Source: Microbulbifer halophilus (GTDB taxonomy: Bacteria; Pseudomonadota; Gammaproteobacteria; Pseudomonadales; Cellvibrionaceae). From it: DNA of 64,000 nucleotides. The notes under the pieces are model-generated. The model did no database searches. It was not told where the DNA came from and saw nothing but the letters and a program-made list of their open reading frames with translations. The position numbers were made by a program, and so were the translations under genes. The stretch spans positions 1 to 64,000 of the forward strand of contig NZ_JAPIVK010000028.1 of assembly GCF_026183675.1 (NCBI RefSeq), in the 5' to 3' direction. Position 1 is the stretch's first letter; the number at the start of each line of letters is the position of its first letter. Positions 49,101 to 57,094 of the stretch are shown one piece after another.

Positions 49101-52100
49101 GCCGCGGAGATATCCCAGTCTTTGGTGAAGGCGGTAATCTCAGGTTCGGTGACTTCCACATCTACTTCACCGTAGGCCACGGTACGTTCGGTACCACTCG
49201 CCTCTTGCCAGTACAATTTACTGCCGTTGGTGAGATCGGTGTCGTTGCTGCCACCGCCGTTGGTAAGGGGCTCACCATCGTTATTGCCGGCGCTGTTGTC
49301 CACGCCAGCAACAAAGGTGAGCGGGAAAATGAAATGAGTATCCCCCGGGGTGGCATTCTCCACCGATACATTGCCGAAATTCCAGGTCACCTGAGAGTCC
49401 GTACAGGTGATACCGCCATTGGCAATGGAAATTGGCGGAACCTCGCCAACTATGTCCCCATTGGCATCAATGCGTTTGAAGCCCGCTCCGTCCCAGGGAG
49501 GTTGGCTCAAATCCACATCTGCCGCATCACTACAGCTCAGTCCCGCGGGCAGATTGTCCACCACTTGCAGATTGCGTAACTGTGCCACCGGCAGGCGGGC
49601 GGTAAGCTGATACTGAACTTCCTCGCCGATAACCACTTCCGGAGAGTTATCCAAATTCAACGAAGTGTTAATAACCTCTTTGGGCTCAGCCTGCGGCTGG
49701 ATCAGGGTCAGTGTGACTTGGTCATCGACATTCTGGTCATCCGTATCCGGGTAAATCCGTGCTCCACCAACATCCCCATTGCCCGGGGTCTCCACGGTCT
49801 GGTTACCATGCTCGTTGGTGCTGCCCGCCAACGAATCATAGGTATCGATAGTCACATTATTGACGATCACCTGGTTCGGTTGCAGGCGCTCATCCGGATT
49901 GATCTCGTAGAACAGGGAGACACTGTCACCGTTGTCGATACGACGCAGACCAGTTTCATCCACACCCACCTCGTGGGAGAAAGTCAGCACTGGCGGCGTG
50001 CTGTTATTCAGGACATTGTCGCTAATGGCAGAAAACGAGTTCGCTGCATCACCCTGAACCTCGTCGCCTTCGTCGACCTGTCCATCACCATCGTTATCGA
50101 GTCCGTCTTCATTAAACGGGATCACTTTAATCAGGTCGGTAGGCACCTGGGTGTCAATGGTATCAGTCACTACCAGGTCATAGGCAGGAGCGCGGGGCTG
50201 GCCGTTGTCGTTGTTGGCATCACAGCTGGGCGCCGGGCTGTCGGAATTCTGTATATCGCCATTACACACGAACAGGCGGAAAACATAATTGTGCGAGGTA
50301 TCGGCAGCGCCGATATCAGTCTGCCAACCAGAGGAACAGGTACCGCCGCCACTTCCATCAGCGGAAAAGTTACCCTTATCACAAACCAGCTTGGCAACTT
50401 CCACTTTGGGCTCGGTGAGCATGACGTCGGTGCGGCGGATGCGCTCCCAGGGGTAACCGACAATAGTGCCGTCGAAGTCAAAGTATTCGTCTTCGCCGGT
50501 ATTTTCGTTGTGGTAGGCCGCCTCGAAACTGGAATTCACAATATTATTGCGGTCGGCACCATGCTCATTGGGGTCGTTGCGATCATTTTCCGCTTTGTTC
50601 TGAACCCTAGTCGTGGCGTTGACATGGAACCACTGGTCGATGGTGATGATGTAATCATTACCTCCATCGCCACCGGGTTGACTACCGGTAAACTCCCAGC
50701 CGAAGAGCCCCTCTTCCAGGGGGGTCCTAGTCGGCTGATTCGGTTCCGGGGTGGCACCTTCGATTTGCGGGGTCACCTGTGGCTCGGTATTGGAGATATA
50801 AGCCAGGCCATCCTGCACCTGATCCTGCACCAGAACGTCGCGCACACCAATAAAAGAAAAGCCGCGTGACTCAAAGCCAAACCAACCGCCGGTCTGGATA
50901 CGATTGGTACATTCCTCGCCAATTTGTACCCGCTCGCGCTCCTTGCGAGCGATGTTGGGGTTGTCATCCGACATTTCGCTGTCGGGCAAGGCCGGAATCA
51001 ATGCTGCCGGGTTGTCTTCGTTGCATTCACCCAGCGTGGGGATTGCCCCATGCATGGCTGCGGTATCACCGCCCGTCTCACTCCATGCCACCTGATCCTT
51101 CATCAGGTTAAAGCCAATCCCCCGTGACCAATGCGCATCCAGGGAGTACAGATTTCCGCGATCCACTTCACCGTCACTACGGGCATTGTTCTGGTTGGTA
51201 TTACCCGGCTGCGGGAACCACTGCGGATGATGGTTGGTGATGGCTGTTGCCGTGTTGGTGGTGGAAAAGCTCTGCACCACCCGGTTGTTGGTATTGCCGC
51301 CGCTGTGACTCATATCCACAGTGGGGTCAGCCAGTGCCAGGTCATCCACGGTCCAGATTTCACCGATGGCATCGGCACGGAAGGTCACGTCGTCCTCCAG
51401 AATCGCCCCGGAATCCTCATCCTTTCTGACTTCGAAGTGGAACTCCACGGCCTCACCGGGACCGGGGGCCAGCACCCGATTCAGCGGGTCAGCGTGGTTC
51501 GGATAACAACGGTAAACCGTCGCATAAGGGCTGGAGGGGAGTGGCAAGTGCAGCTGGTCCGGATCCCCCGGCGGGTTCACCACCCAGGCGGTGTAGGGCG
51601 TCGGCTGCGGCACCAGGTCGTTGCTCATGCCGGCAATATCGCACTGCCAATTACCATTCTGCGGCGCCACCGAAGTCACTTCCAGCGTGGGGCCAAAACT
51701 GATAAAGACATTTGCGTCACGGGCATTGACGCCACCATTGTTGGTGGCACGCACGCGCAGCGGCGTGGTTTGATCCGGGTCGTTGGTGACGATAAAGGAT
51801 TCATCAAGAACCTCGACATCCAGATCCTCGGGATCAAAATCAATCGTTGCGCCGGTGTCGTCGGCGGTACTCGTGCCGTTATTGGTCAGGCTGTAGCTCT
51901 GGATGACCTGGGCATCACAGAGTGTCTTGAACTGGACTTCCAGAATATTTTCCAAGGCGCCCAGTGCGGGCGGGTCAGTAGGCTCGGGGCGTTGATACAG
52001 TTCAATACCGGGCTCTTCGGTGACCACATCCAGATCGGCGGCGAGGTCAAAATGCTCGGGGTTCTTGTAGATAATCGCAAAGCGGAGCACCACCACATCG

Positions 52101-54028
52101 CCGTGGCGCATCAGGTCTCGGTAACTACCATCAGAAGACGGGGCGTTAGCGTCTGGATAATCGGTGGTGCTGAACAGCTTGAATTCCGGCGCCGTGTTAT
52201 TCAGGTAATCGGTGAAATTGTTGGTATCCACCGTATCGACACCACCGGCCGGGTTGACCCACTCCAGGCCATCCACTTGCCCCGCATAACTCCCATAAAG
52301 AGAACCATCGGCATAACCGCTGCTGCCTTCGGGGCGCAGTAATTGCGGCGCATAGCTGGGGTCGAGCACATAACCTTCAGGCAGCTCATCGCGCAGATGG
52401 TAATCCATGCTGCCATCAAACCAGACGGTGCCGCCACTCTGGTTGGACAGGGTAATGGTCATCAGGCCACGCATGCCCACGGTGGCGCTGCCGTCGATGC
52501 CGGTGAGCGTGCGCTCCACCTGCAACGCATCCGGGCCACCGCCCACCGAACCCTGGCCGTAGTAAGTGCGAACTTCGCCGGTATCATTAAGCCCCAAGTC
52601 AATGCCCCCCGGCGGGGTCTGCACCGCACAGCCAAATTGCACATCGTTGAAGGTATTGATCAGCGGCGTGCCATTGCTGCAGGAGGCATTGCCCTGCAGC
52701 TTGCCGACCAGATAGAGGCTGATGGTGCCGCCCTGAGCAATATCGATGGTGCCGTTGGACGAGCCCGGCGTTTGCGCTTCCACCGTGGCCGCATAAGGCG
52801 CAGGAATATCATTGCCATCACCGAAGGGCGGCACCACATCCCAATTGTTCAGCACCGTGCCGGTGAAGTTATCGGTGGAAACACAACTGGAGCCGCTCGG
52901 CAAGGCACCATTATTATCCGCTACATCATTGGCGGAGGCGGCATCGGGGCAGACGAAATTTTCATTGAGCACATCGGCGCGGGACAGTACATCATCGATG
53001 CGCAAATCCTGCAGCGGTGCATCGCCGGTGTTTTCCAGTTGCAGACGCCAGACGATGTCATCGTCGTTGTGGCCGTAAATGGTATCGCTAAGGGTGTTTT
53101 CGCGCTGGCCTGAATCGTAGTTCCAGCCCTGCTTGTCGATTTCCAGACTCGGCTGGAGGATATCGATATTGCCGCTGTCCTGGTTGTTGGGCTGGTCGTA
53201 GTTTTGCCAGAAATCGGTGGGCGGGTTATTCGGGTCGCCAGAACACCCCCTACCGCCACCGTCACAGTCGTTGTACCAGCCATCACCCCGCCAGTTGTGG
53301 CGTCGGCCGGGAGTGTCACTACAGTTGTCGGCCATATCGTAGTTGATCGTGGCCGTGGCGGAGGGGCTGGTGTTGTAAAGGTCTTCCGGGGTGTTATCGA
53401 CATCACGGTGCACCGGGATACGCACCACCTCTGTCTGGCCAGGAGCCAGATCACTCATGTTGTTGACGGTAATAATGTTGGTACCACTAACAGTGCCGCC
53501 CAGAGGAAGATCTGGCGCGGCTCCAGTATAGAGCTCCAGCCCGTCAGTCAGCTCAATAACCAAGCTGTCGTTATCAAAGTCCAGCGCCGGATCCGGCGAA
53601 CCATAATCCGGCGAGTTACGACGGCTTTCGGTACAGGACCGCCATTCCCAGTCCCCCCATGGCCAATCACCTACGTATTCTTCGTAACACCAGTTATTTG
53701 TCCGGGTTTCATACTCCTCATCCCCGTCCGAGGAATTGGAGCCCTCGTGGTAGGGGTTGGTGATTTCCACTTCCACCCAGCCGTAACCACAGAACTCGCA
53801 GTAACTGTTGTTCTCTCCCTCTACCAGCGTGACCAGCGTTGTGGGCGGATCCTGCTCATCGGCCACACACATATTGGTGTAATCGGCCCAGGCCTGTCCG
53901 GACACAAGAACCAGCAACGCAACCGGAAGCAACCTTCCCAACGCACCAAGCGGCCCCCTCCCGCAGCCAAGCAGCAAGCCAACAAGCGCATTCTTCAAAG
54001 ATTTTCGCCCAGTTACTTCAGACATCAT
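40157..54028 (-). CDS. giant secreted DUF11-repeat surface protein
   Basis: A 4,623-residue Sec-exported protein. The signal peptide ends near GQAWADY (residue 48-50). I count about 20 DUF11/TIGR01451-type units of roughly 150-200 residues, each opening like LTLTKND or VEKTSEDITDD and containing an xYTLxVxNTG-type strand followed by VxDxLP. Near the C-terminus come SdrD B-like segments (GALWHDVNFNGVLDGEE; GKVYDDKNMNGYQDDGEGG). The last 110 residues resemble an OmpA-like fold (VFEPQTTELRPQW, LRLSYLAENEEPALVERRLQ). The whole is Asp/Asn/Thr-rich. Such units build long stalks for adhesion or surface layers. It is coupled by TGATG to the OmpA-domain barrel gene. The function is unknown. Confidence 0.88.
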   Translation of the reverse strand: MMSEVTGRKSLKNALVGLLLGCGRGPLGALGRLLPVALLVLVSGQAWADYTNMCVADEQDPPTTLVTLVEGENNSYCEFCGYGWVEVEITNPYHEGSNSSDGDEEYETRTNNWCYEEYVGDWPWGDWEWRSCTESRRNSPDYGSPDPALDFDNDSLVIELTDGLELYTGAAPDLPLGGTVSGTNIITVNNMSDLAPGQTEVVRIPVHRDVDNTPEDLYNTSPSATATINYDMADNCSDTPGRRHNWRGDGWYNDCDGGGRGCSGDPNNPPTDFWQNYDQPNNQDSGNIDILQPSLEIDKQGWNYDSGQRENTLSDTIYGHNDDDIVWRLQLENTGDAPLQDLRIDDVLSRADVLNENFVCPDAASANDVADNNGALPSGSSCVSTDNFTGTVLNNWDVVPPFGDGNDIPAPYAATVEAQTPGSSNGTIDIAQGGTISLYLVGKLQGNASCSNGTPLINTFNDVQFGCAVQTPPGGIDLGLNDTGEVRTYYGQGSVGGGPDALQVERTLTGIDGSATVGMRGLMTITLSNQSGGTVWFDGSMDYHLRDELPEGYVLDPSYAPQLLRPEGSSGYADGSLYGSYAGQVDGLEWVNPAGGVDTVDTNNFTDYLNNTAPEFKLFSTTDYPDANAPSSDGSYRDLMRHGDVVVLRFAIIYKNPEHFDLAADLDVVTEEPGIELYQRPEPTDPPALGALENILEVQFKTLCDAQVIQSYSLTNNGTSTADDTGATIDFDPEDLDVEVLDESFIVTNDPDQTTPLRVRATNNGGVNARDANVFISFGPTLEVTSVAPQNGNWQCDIAGMSNDLVPQPTPYTAWVVNPPGDPDQLHLPLPSSPYATVYRCYPNHADPLNRVLAPGPGEAVEFHFEVRKDEDSGAILEDDVTFRADAIGEIWTVDDLALADPTVDMSHSGGNTNNRVVQSFSTTNTATAITNHHPQWFPQPGNTNQNNARSDGEVDRGNLYSLDAHWSRGIGFNLMKDQVAWSETGGDTAAMHGAIPTLGECNEDNPAALIPALPDSEMSDDNPNIARKERERVQIGEECTNRIQTGGWFGFESRGFSFIGVRDVLVQDQVQDGLAYISNTEPQVTPQIEGATPEPNQPTRTPLEEGLFGWEFTGSQPGGDGGNDYIITIDQWFHVNATTRVQNKAENDRNDPNEHGADRNNIVNSSFEAAYHNENTGEDEYFDFDGTIVGYPWERIRRTDVMLTEPKVEVAKLVCDKGNFSADGSGGGTCSSGWQTDIGAADTSHNYVFRLFVCNGDIQNSDSPAPSCDANNDNGQPRAPAYDLVVTDTIDTQVPTDLIKVIPFNEDGLDNDGDGQVDEGDEVQGDAANSFSAISDNVLNNSTPPVLTFSHEVGVDETGLRRIDNGDSVSLFYEINPDERLQPNQVIVNNVTIDTYDSLAGSTNEHGNQTVETPGNGDVGGARIYPDTDDQNVDDQVTLTLIQPQAEPKEVINTSLNLDNSPEVVIGEEVQYQLTARLPVAQLRNLQVVDNLPAGLSCSDAADVDLSQPPWDGAGFKRIDANGDIVGEVPPISIANGGITCTDSQVTWNFGNVSVENATPGDTHFIFPLTFVAGVDNSAGNNDGEPLTNGGGSNDTDLTNGSKLYWQEASGTERTVAYGEVDVEVTEPEITAFTKDWDISAADTSTPDAGDEITITVSLTNSGSAAAYNLRVLDTLHPALTYVADSEAGAGAPDSVDYSDPKAPIFIWGERTDNTANNPLAAGASREFTFRASVDTEIQPHTQLSNSLVADWTSLPNAQTALNRRNSIGADGDPDGMRIGSLDNSHTAPNDYVATSNEVDGEIRGLTLTKNDLTPALAPEIGAHKQFELVIDLPEGTTQNLQVADQLDSGSVSYLLARDEYYDVSYTFTGIDTINDDPPEEAAFDAVPAHGESGTVEWDIGTVITETENDLPTAGSVVPQIVITYYARINNDLNTNGGNDGNSTLENGATVDYTDGQTGTAAATINDGTSTISVTESDLVPNKAVEQVGSGQLTAGSVLEYTLSLENTGDATAYDVNIVDHMDAGLELDSSFTPTISGITDTSGFDATPDDVGAGVLTWGRDNTTDIPAGDGSLDIEPGQTLVLTYRAVVTNPDGTFTNTANVDWTSLQDDVDHNSDYERTGDGCPNFTDPDDYCVSATVETDEASNDTAIAKVFDSDSWVDDGSDNVDARLRVGDTVDYQLTLTLNENLTEAVTLTDVLPAGLAFDQIVSVNGDTTAPFDPAGDFDHSAVSDPTLAGDASGGQTLTFNLGDIDNTDDDGSPDDFVIVYRAEVVVDVLDHVDTLGPLDNTATLEYSLSGNAQAPETAGPVGITVNQPVLTALEKTDTASGRTGAGTQTDPYQVVLATDTMQFRLQTCNEGDAPAYNVQLSDTLATQLDESALADASAFTVEVGGTVTTDFSYSGQPDNGGNFALTLNDSEPLLPDQCLTVDYSVGFHADVTTSEIFHNSASLDSYWSLPGEDGQQYTDDTVAEVWMQNPLSDAPLPVKTLLTANTATIGEEVRYSIEIPADNIARADVVLTDDLAGQFAFIGASLSIDGGTAGDLVNNGTDSSLSFDLGTLQAGEEALVELTLRVVNNADSNAGDSVINQASYSTGGNTHTSAASDPLTITEPQLALDKSVVNQPADISAGSALDYRLTITESGNADSAQAHDLVITDTLDPGLEYVSNSSSASIGEPTISGDPTNGQTLEWTVSDLAVGTSQTLDYQVEVQDTVSPGQTLGNSAQATWTGLPGTPANPDHERDGSETPEYNDYVTEEARVEVMVSDNTTFDKALVDDTFGGNGTLRVGDRAHFALTLTLQNGTYPNLVVSDTLPTGLVFEEVVSADFFGSDETATVVNNTNVNGSEVTFELGNVTNPADAASDKLVIVYEARVENGSVLSQEPTTQTLGNNATLDYDLPSGPADTLPAQDSLDVLQPLLDISSVSVTTADGNDGEITVGEQATFTVDIVNNGPAPAYDLQIRDLLPEGMRNSGGATTQSIELLNNGPLPVRQPNYDAATGIALWDLDDNDVYTIPAGDTLRLVYTVDGDDSLGAGLEIENSVTLPVYYSFDNDEVPANGQPDERQPYSFEEPVSATLTTPLPEALSKDITQPEAAIGEPFAYRITVPATPADTALYDVRIIDDLSTSAADLGFVAVDKISGSGDWTPENIGSGSQVEIADTTDGIDIPAGEQIEIELVVELLDTETNVAGLTFNNTASYTFSTFEGDESALADTSPDMTLVEPDLTLVKSGPDVLHAELAGEFTLDIESVGDSSAWDIAVVDVLPDVEQGGMCATEPEIDAVRIVADDGSTLVRELVEGTDYQPSYADCTLTLQTTGVELEPAQHLIVEYRAWLDEDTAGDQTLANVAAAQWFSQGEDSENRREYGAQPTNGTPDILDHEDNHELVTESATLQVLKEAINVTTGQNPGVDASPGDTLRYEVTVNNVSEVPLAEFSIEDELGVLNNQQVFEAGTLTIDGATLPAGASDNSDASGGAAGTGWVNVGNLSLSPQGESGDSVTVAFEVQLAEAINDGTEVLNQSEVIAYGQILGISDDPNINGAEDPEVEGDEDPTRILIESAPDLLVEKTSEDITDDPDLLMAGDTLRYTLSVENTGDENIVDAILRDQVPANTTYVAGSTTLNGAEISDGGASPLSAGLAINTAGEEEGFVAAGEGIEPVLVTFDVTINDVSDGTIISNQGFVNGAGAGSGPFEEKASDDPATSEVDDPTIDIVGDVPLLLVGKTVAIAEDNLSPGIVDPEDVLRYTITIRNMGGVDATNVELTDLVPADTTYVAGTTTLNGSAVADSGGDSALTAGLAVNTQGAGSGTVASTETATVTFDVRVDAGTATGTVISNQGEVSADELPLTLTDADGNPSNGAQPTEIVVGDAQQLSIAKEVAVVGGGAALPGATLEYLVRVTNIGAVPATDVVISDDLLLAGDGVLTYVDGSAQLNGQAAGVSVTGSVITANQTELAAGDSATLRFRATIGSAMEIGFTITNIAEVQWNDPASSNEASVSIDVGGTPGIANLAGALWHDVNFNGVLDGEERLLQNWNVELYFDGALLESAQSDENGLFQFGGLVPNGAGSGAGYELRYAAPNAGENTASLGNTSSDFTDGPQQITEIFVGSGSNPQNLNLPIAPNGAIYDSVQRQPVSGATVTMLSASSGQELPDRCFDDRKQQGQVTRAGGYYKFDINFSEGACAANSDYLIRVQMSGEDYIAGESQIIPPQTNVETAGFDVGACLGGTDDLIGATPDHCEVQLSAQAPGIDIDARSGATDYYLRLRLDDDLIPGESQLFNNHIPVDPQLDGALSITKTAALLNVTRSQLVPYTITFSNTLGVPMRDLRLMDFFPAGFKYVAGSAQVDGVAMEPEINGLQMSWSNLDVEPDQTRTVKMLLVVGSGVGEGKYVNRARMYNQLSGQQASGEASATVRVVPDPTFDCSDVIGKVYDDKNMNGYQDDGEGGVPGARVVTATGLNATTDAHGRFHITCAVVPNQDRGSNFIMKLDDRSLPSGYRLTSENPRVVRATRGKAIKVNFGTSLHRVVRLDMAEAVFEPQTTELRPQWHSRTELLLEKLSEAPSVLRLSYLAENEEPALVERRLQAIKAQIADEWARDYGDYELTIETEVFWRRGAPPSEGGLE

Positions 54029-54545
54029 CGTTAGTTATCAGCCGCTGTTCTCTTTCAGGATTGCTGCCCGGTGCTCGCGCAGGGGTGCCGCCGGGCAGAC
54101 ACTACCCGGTAGGCGGACTTTAGAGGGGATGGCGTGGACAGGCCGTGAAGCAGGTCTAAATTAGTGGACTGGCAGGGAACTTTTTTGAAGTTTGCCAAGT
54201 GGTTCTCAGGGAGAGTTCAGGTGGATTATTAAGAGATGCGCGGCAGCCTGGGAGCTGCTTTCTTGAGCGCTCCTGAGTGGTTGACAACGCTTGACATTCA
54301 AACCAAAGCTGGATGTCAGAAACGGTGGCGGTCGACGGCCGCCCCCGGATGGGGCAGCACGGGTTTTACTCTTTTTTGCCTGCGAGCAGGCTTCTACGAT
54401 GCCCTTTGGCCCGCTTGCCGAGTTGGGGCTCGGCGTTCCCGGCGGGAGCTCCGCGGTCTCGGGTGGTCCGCTTGCCGAGCTGGAGCTCGGCGCACCCAGC
54501 ACCCTCTCCCCCGGCCCCTCTCCCGGAGGGAGTGGGGCGCAACGA
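54029..54545. other. repeat-rich gap before the giant gene
   Basis: No gene is supported in these 517 bases. It contains a REP-like stem (54376-54397), two direct copies of CCGCTTGCCGAG-N-TGG-N-GCTCGGCG near 54413 and 54469, and a CTCTCCC-family palindrome (54499-54540). The AT-richer part 54150-54310 may hold the promoter of the giant gene. Confidence 0.65.
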
Positions 54546-55937
54546 CTAGCCGGCGGGGAGGAAGTCGATCGGGTAGAGGATGGTAATGGTCGGGACACCT
54601 TCCTTCGCGCCAAAGTTGAAGCGTTCTACCCGCGCGATGATCTTCGCGTTGAGCGTCTGCGAATCCATATCGCTGGACTCTACCTGGGCCAGAGAAACCG
54701 AGCCGTCGGGTTCGATGGTGATCTTCAGGACCATCGTGCCCTGCAGGGCCGGGTTCTTGCGCAGCTCGCGGTTGTAGATGCGATACAGTGCGGCCTTGTA
54801 GCGGTCGAAGACGATCTGGATCTCTTCGTCGGTGCGGGATGGACCCACGCCGTCGCTGAGCGGCCGGTCTTCGCCGGCAAAGTCGCCCTCGGTGCCGATG
54901 GAGCTCTCCACACGTGAGAAGGCGACGCCTTCCATCGACTCGCCGGTGCCGCCCGTGTTGCGGCTGAGCTCGGCGGTGTCGATACCGCCGCTGCTGGCCT
55001 CGGCCTCAGCGGTGATAAGCGAGCGCTGGCTCTGGTTGTCCTTCTTGTCGGCAGTGCTGAGCTGTGTCCGCTCGCCCAGGCGATCGTCCAGGTCGTCTTC
55101 CATCAGGTCCTGGAAGTTGTCCTTGAAGGCCAGTACGCCGGAGCGCTCGGCTTTCTTGCGCGCCTGTTTCTTCTCGGCCTTGGTGGGCTCGGGTTCTTCC
55201 TTGGCGACTTTCTGTTCGGGCTCGGGTTTCTGCTCCTGCTCTTCCTGCTTCTCTTTCTCAGGCTGGGGCTTTTCCGGCTCCGGAGGCGGCTCGGGCTTGG
55301 TTTTCTTCTCGATCACCAGTTTGGCCAGGCGCTCGGGAATCTCCACCACTTCGTCTTCGTCCGGTTCCGGCAGGGTCCACTGAGGCACCATGTAGCCCAG
55401 AAACAGTGCCATCAACAGCGATGCCACCAGGCAGCGGCGGAAGCGTCGTTCGTCCTCGCCCTGGGTGTGCCAGGGCATCACGGACGGACGGTACTCGCCC
55501 TGCTCGATATCGCGGGTCACCTCGAATTCGAACTCCGCCTCTTCCTCGTCGCGGCGGATCTGGTCCGCGCGGGCGTCCAGCTCGAAGATATCGTCCCTGC
55601 AGTCCTCGATCTTTTCGACAACACGCCGGCGGCGTCCTTGCAGCAGATCCAGGTTGGCGTTGTAGACACTGACGGTCCGCTCGATACGGTGGATAACCGC
55701 TTTGGCCGAATCCTCCCGGTAGTCGTCGGCCCAGAAGAGATCGCCACCGCCCTGCTCTTCCAGCTTGTTGAGACGCTCGGAGATTTCGTCGAGGAGCTGG
55801 TGCTTGTTCTCGTCCTTGCGCAGCTCCGCCAGATCGGCTTCGATCTGCTGTCGCTCGCCTTCAAGCACGCGCAAATGCTGGCGAACCTGCTCCAGCTCGC
55901 CGCTCAGCGCCTGCTTTTGTTGAAGAAAATTACTCAC
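54546..55937 (-). CDS. AgmX/PglI C-terminal domain, TonB-like energy-transducing protein
   Basis: A 463-residue envelope-spanning protein. Residues 1-140 form a long coiled coil in the cytoplasm (LEQVRQHLRVLEGERQQIEA). One membrane helix lies near 178-195 (LVASLLMALFLGYM). A Pro/Glu/Lys-rich stretch (about 220-275), like that of TonB, spans the periplasm. The C-terminal 100 residues (IQIVFDRYKAALYRIYNRELRKNP, then a GxMVLKITIEPDGSV-type strand) match the AgmX/PglI and TonB C-terminal fold. It starts nine bases after the second ExbD-like gene, so together they form an energised complex like Agl/Glt of Myxococcus or TonB-ExbBD. Confidence 0.85.
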   Translation of the reverse strand: MSNFLQQKQALSGELEQVRQHLRVLEGERQQIEADLAELRKDENKHQLLDEISERLNKLEEQGGGDLFWADDYREDSAKAVIHRIERTVSVYNANLDLLQGRRRRVVEKIEDCRDDIFELDARADQIRRDEEEAEFEFEVTRDIEQGEYRPSVMPWHTQGEDERRFRRCLVASLLMALFLGYMVPQWTLPEPDEDEVVEIPERLAKLVIEKKTKPEPPPEPEKPQPEKEKQEEQEQKPEPEQKVAKEEPEPTKAEKKQARKKAERSGVLAFKDNFQDLMEDDLDDRLGERTQLSTADKKDNQSQRSLITAEAEASSGGIDTAELSRNTGGTGESMEGVAFSRVESSIGTEGDFAGEDRPLSDGVGPSRTDEEIQIVFDRYKAALYRIYNRELRKNPALQGTMVLKITIEPDGSVSLAQVESSDMDSQTLNAKIIARVERFNFGAKEGVPTITILYPIDFLPAG

Positions 55938-55946
55938 AAACTTCCA

Positions 55947-56498
55947 CTAACCTTGAGCTGCTTTCTGAATCACCGCCAGCGAAACCTTGGTATAGCCCGC
56001 GTCGGTACAACTGGACATCACTTTCTTGAGCAGGCGGAACGGAATGCCCCTGTCCGCGAGAATATTCACTTCCGGCGGCTGCGCAGGCTCGTCTTCGCCT
56101 TCAGTGGCAGCGGCGTCTTCCTGCTCTCCTTCCCGGTCGGTCTCGGTCGCCACAATGGCCTTGTCCATCTGCGCGATCATCGCCTCCTTGATGGCGGCGA
56201 TCACGATCTCCTCGCTGTTGACCACGTCGGCCGTGGCGACCACGGATTCCGATTCCACGAGGATTTCCTCATCGGTCACCATCAGCGTCACCGTCTCCCG
56301 CGGCTTGGATTCCGCTACCGAATCCGGCAACGTGATCACCTTCGGCGGTTCCAGCGCTTCATTGCTGGATGTGTTCGTCAACAGGAAGAACACCAGGATG
56401 GTGAAAACATCCATCAGCGATGTCAGGTTCATGCCCTGAGTCTTTTTGCGCCTGTGACTCCGGGCCATGCGTTTCATGCGTCGGCTTTGTCGTTTCAC
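55947..56498 (-). CDS. ExbD/TolR-family protein with canonical Asp
   Basis: A 183-residue proton-channel subunit with one N-terminal helix (MNLTSLMDVFTILVFFLL, residues 23-40) carrying the expected proton-binding Asp30. A periplasmic domain follows, with an acidic insert at about 135-155 and the last segment LLKKVMSSCTDAGYTKVSLA typical of the ExbD/TolR fold. Its start overlaps the other ExbD-like gene by four bases (ATGA), so both are translated together. Confidence 0.9.
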   Translation of the reverse strand: MKRQSRRMKRMARSHRRKKTQGMNLTSLMDVFTILVFFLLTNTSSNEALEPPKVITLPDSVAESKPRETVTLMVTDEEILVESESVVATADVVNSEEIVIAAIKEAMIAQMDKAIVATETDREGEQEDAAATEGEDEPAQPPEVNILADRGIPFRLLKKVMSSCTDAGYTKVSLAVIQKAAQG

Positions 56499-57094
56499 GG
56501 CGCGTCTCCTATGGAAATATCCGGGAACAGGATTACATGCTCGACCGCTTCCGGGTCCTCCGGGTCGCTGCCCTCTTCGCGCACATCGGCACCGCGCACG
56601 GTATCCATGACACCGACCAGGTGCTCGTAGGCGATATTCGGCTCCATCAGCAGCATGGAATCGGTTTTCTCCGGATACTCGCTTTTGATATCGAGCAGGG
56701 CCCGGCTCAGTTTCTCCAGATCGTAGACTTCGTCGGTGGGCGGTACGGTCGCGCCATCCGCTTCACCGGCGGTGTCTTCCCGGTCCGCCGCTTGCTCCGC
56801 AGTGTCCCCTGCCTCGCCCTGTTCCGCAGTATTCAGGTTGGGGAAGCGGGCAACCACTTTCTCACCGTCACTGATCTCCAGTGCCTCTTTGCGCACCACG
56901 ACCTCCACCGTCACCGTCGGGTCGTCCGGTGCACCGCCGCCCGCACCGGACGGCATGTTCAGCTCCAGGATGGTGACCCGCGAGAACACGGCGGATACCA
57001 GCAGGAAGGGCACCAGCACCACCATCAGGTTGAGGAAGGCGGTAATATCCAGCTCCGGAGTTTCTTTATCTCTCCCTAGGCGCCGTCTTCTCAT
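56495..57094 (-). CDS. ExbD/TolR-family protein with Asp-to-Asn change
   Basis: A 199-residue paralogue of the neighbouring ExbD-like protein. The helix LDITAFLNLMVVLVPFLLV (residues 15-33) aligns with ExbD DINVTPFIDVMLVLL, and Asn22 takes the place of the proton-carrying Asp25. The periplasmic part includes an acidic linker (about 110-140). It overlaps the channel gene by one base (TAATG) and the next ExbD gene by four. A structural, non-protonating subunit in a mixed channel is my inference. Confidence 0.88.
   Translation of the reverse strand: MRRRRLGRDKETPELDITAFLNLMVVLVPFLLVSAVFSRVTILELNMPSGAGGGAPDDPTVTVEVVVRKEALEISDGEKVVARFPNLNTAEQGEAGDTAEQAADREDTAGEADGATVPPTDEVYDLEKLSRALLDIKSEYPEKTDSMLLMEPNIAYEHLVGVMDTVRGADVREEGSDPEDPEAVEHVILFPDISIGDAP

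Noticed and set aside
40157-54028. CRISPR-like or tandem DNA repeats in the giant gene
   Set aside because: The repeats are visible only at protein level; the DNA units are too diverged and too long for a CRISPR array, and no spaced identical short repeats were seen anywhere in the window.
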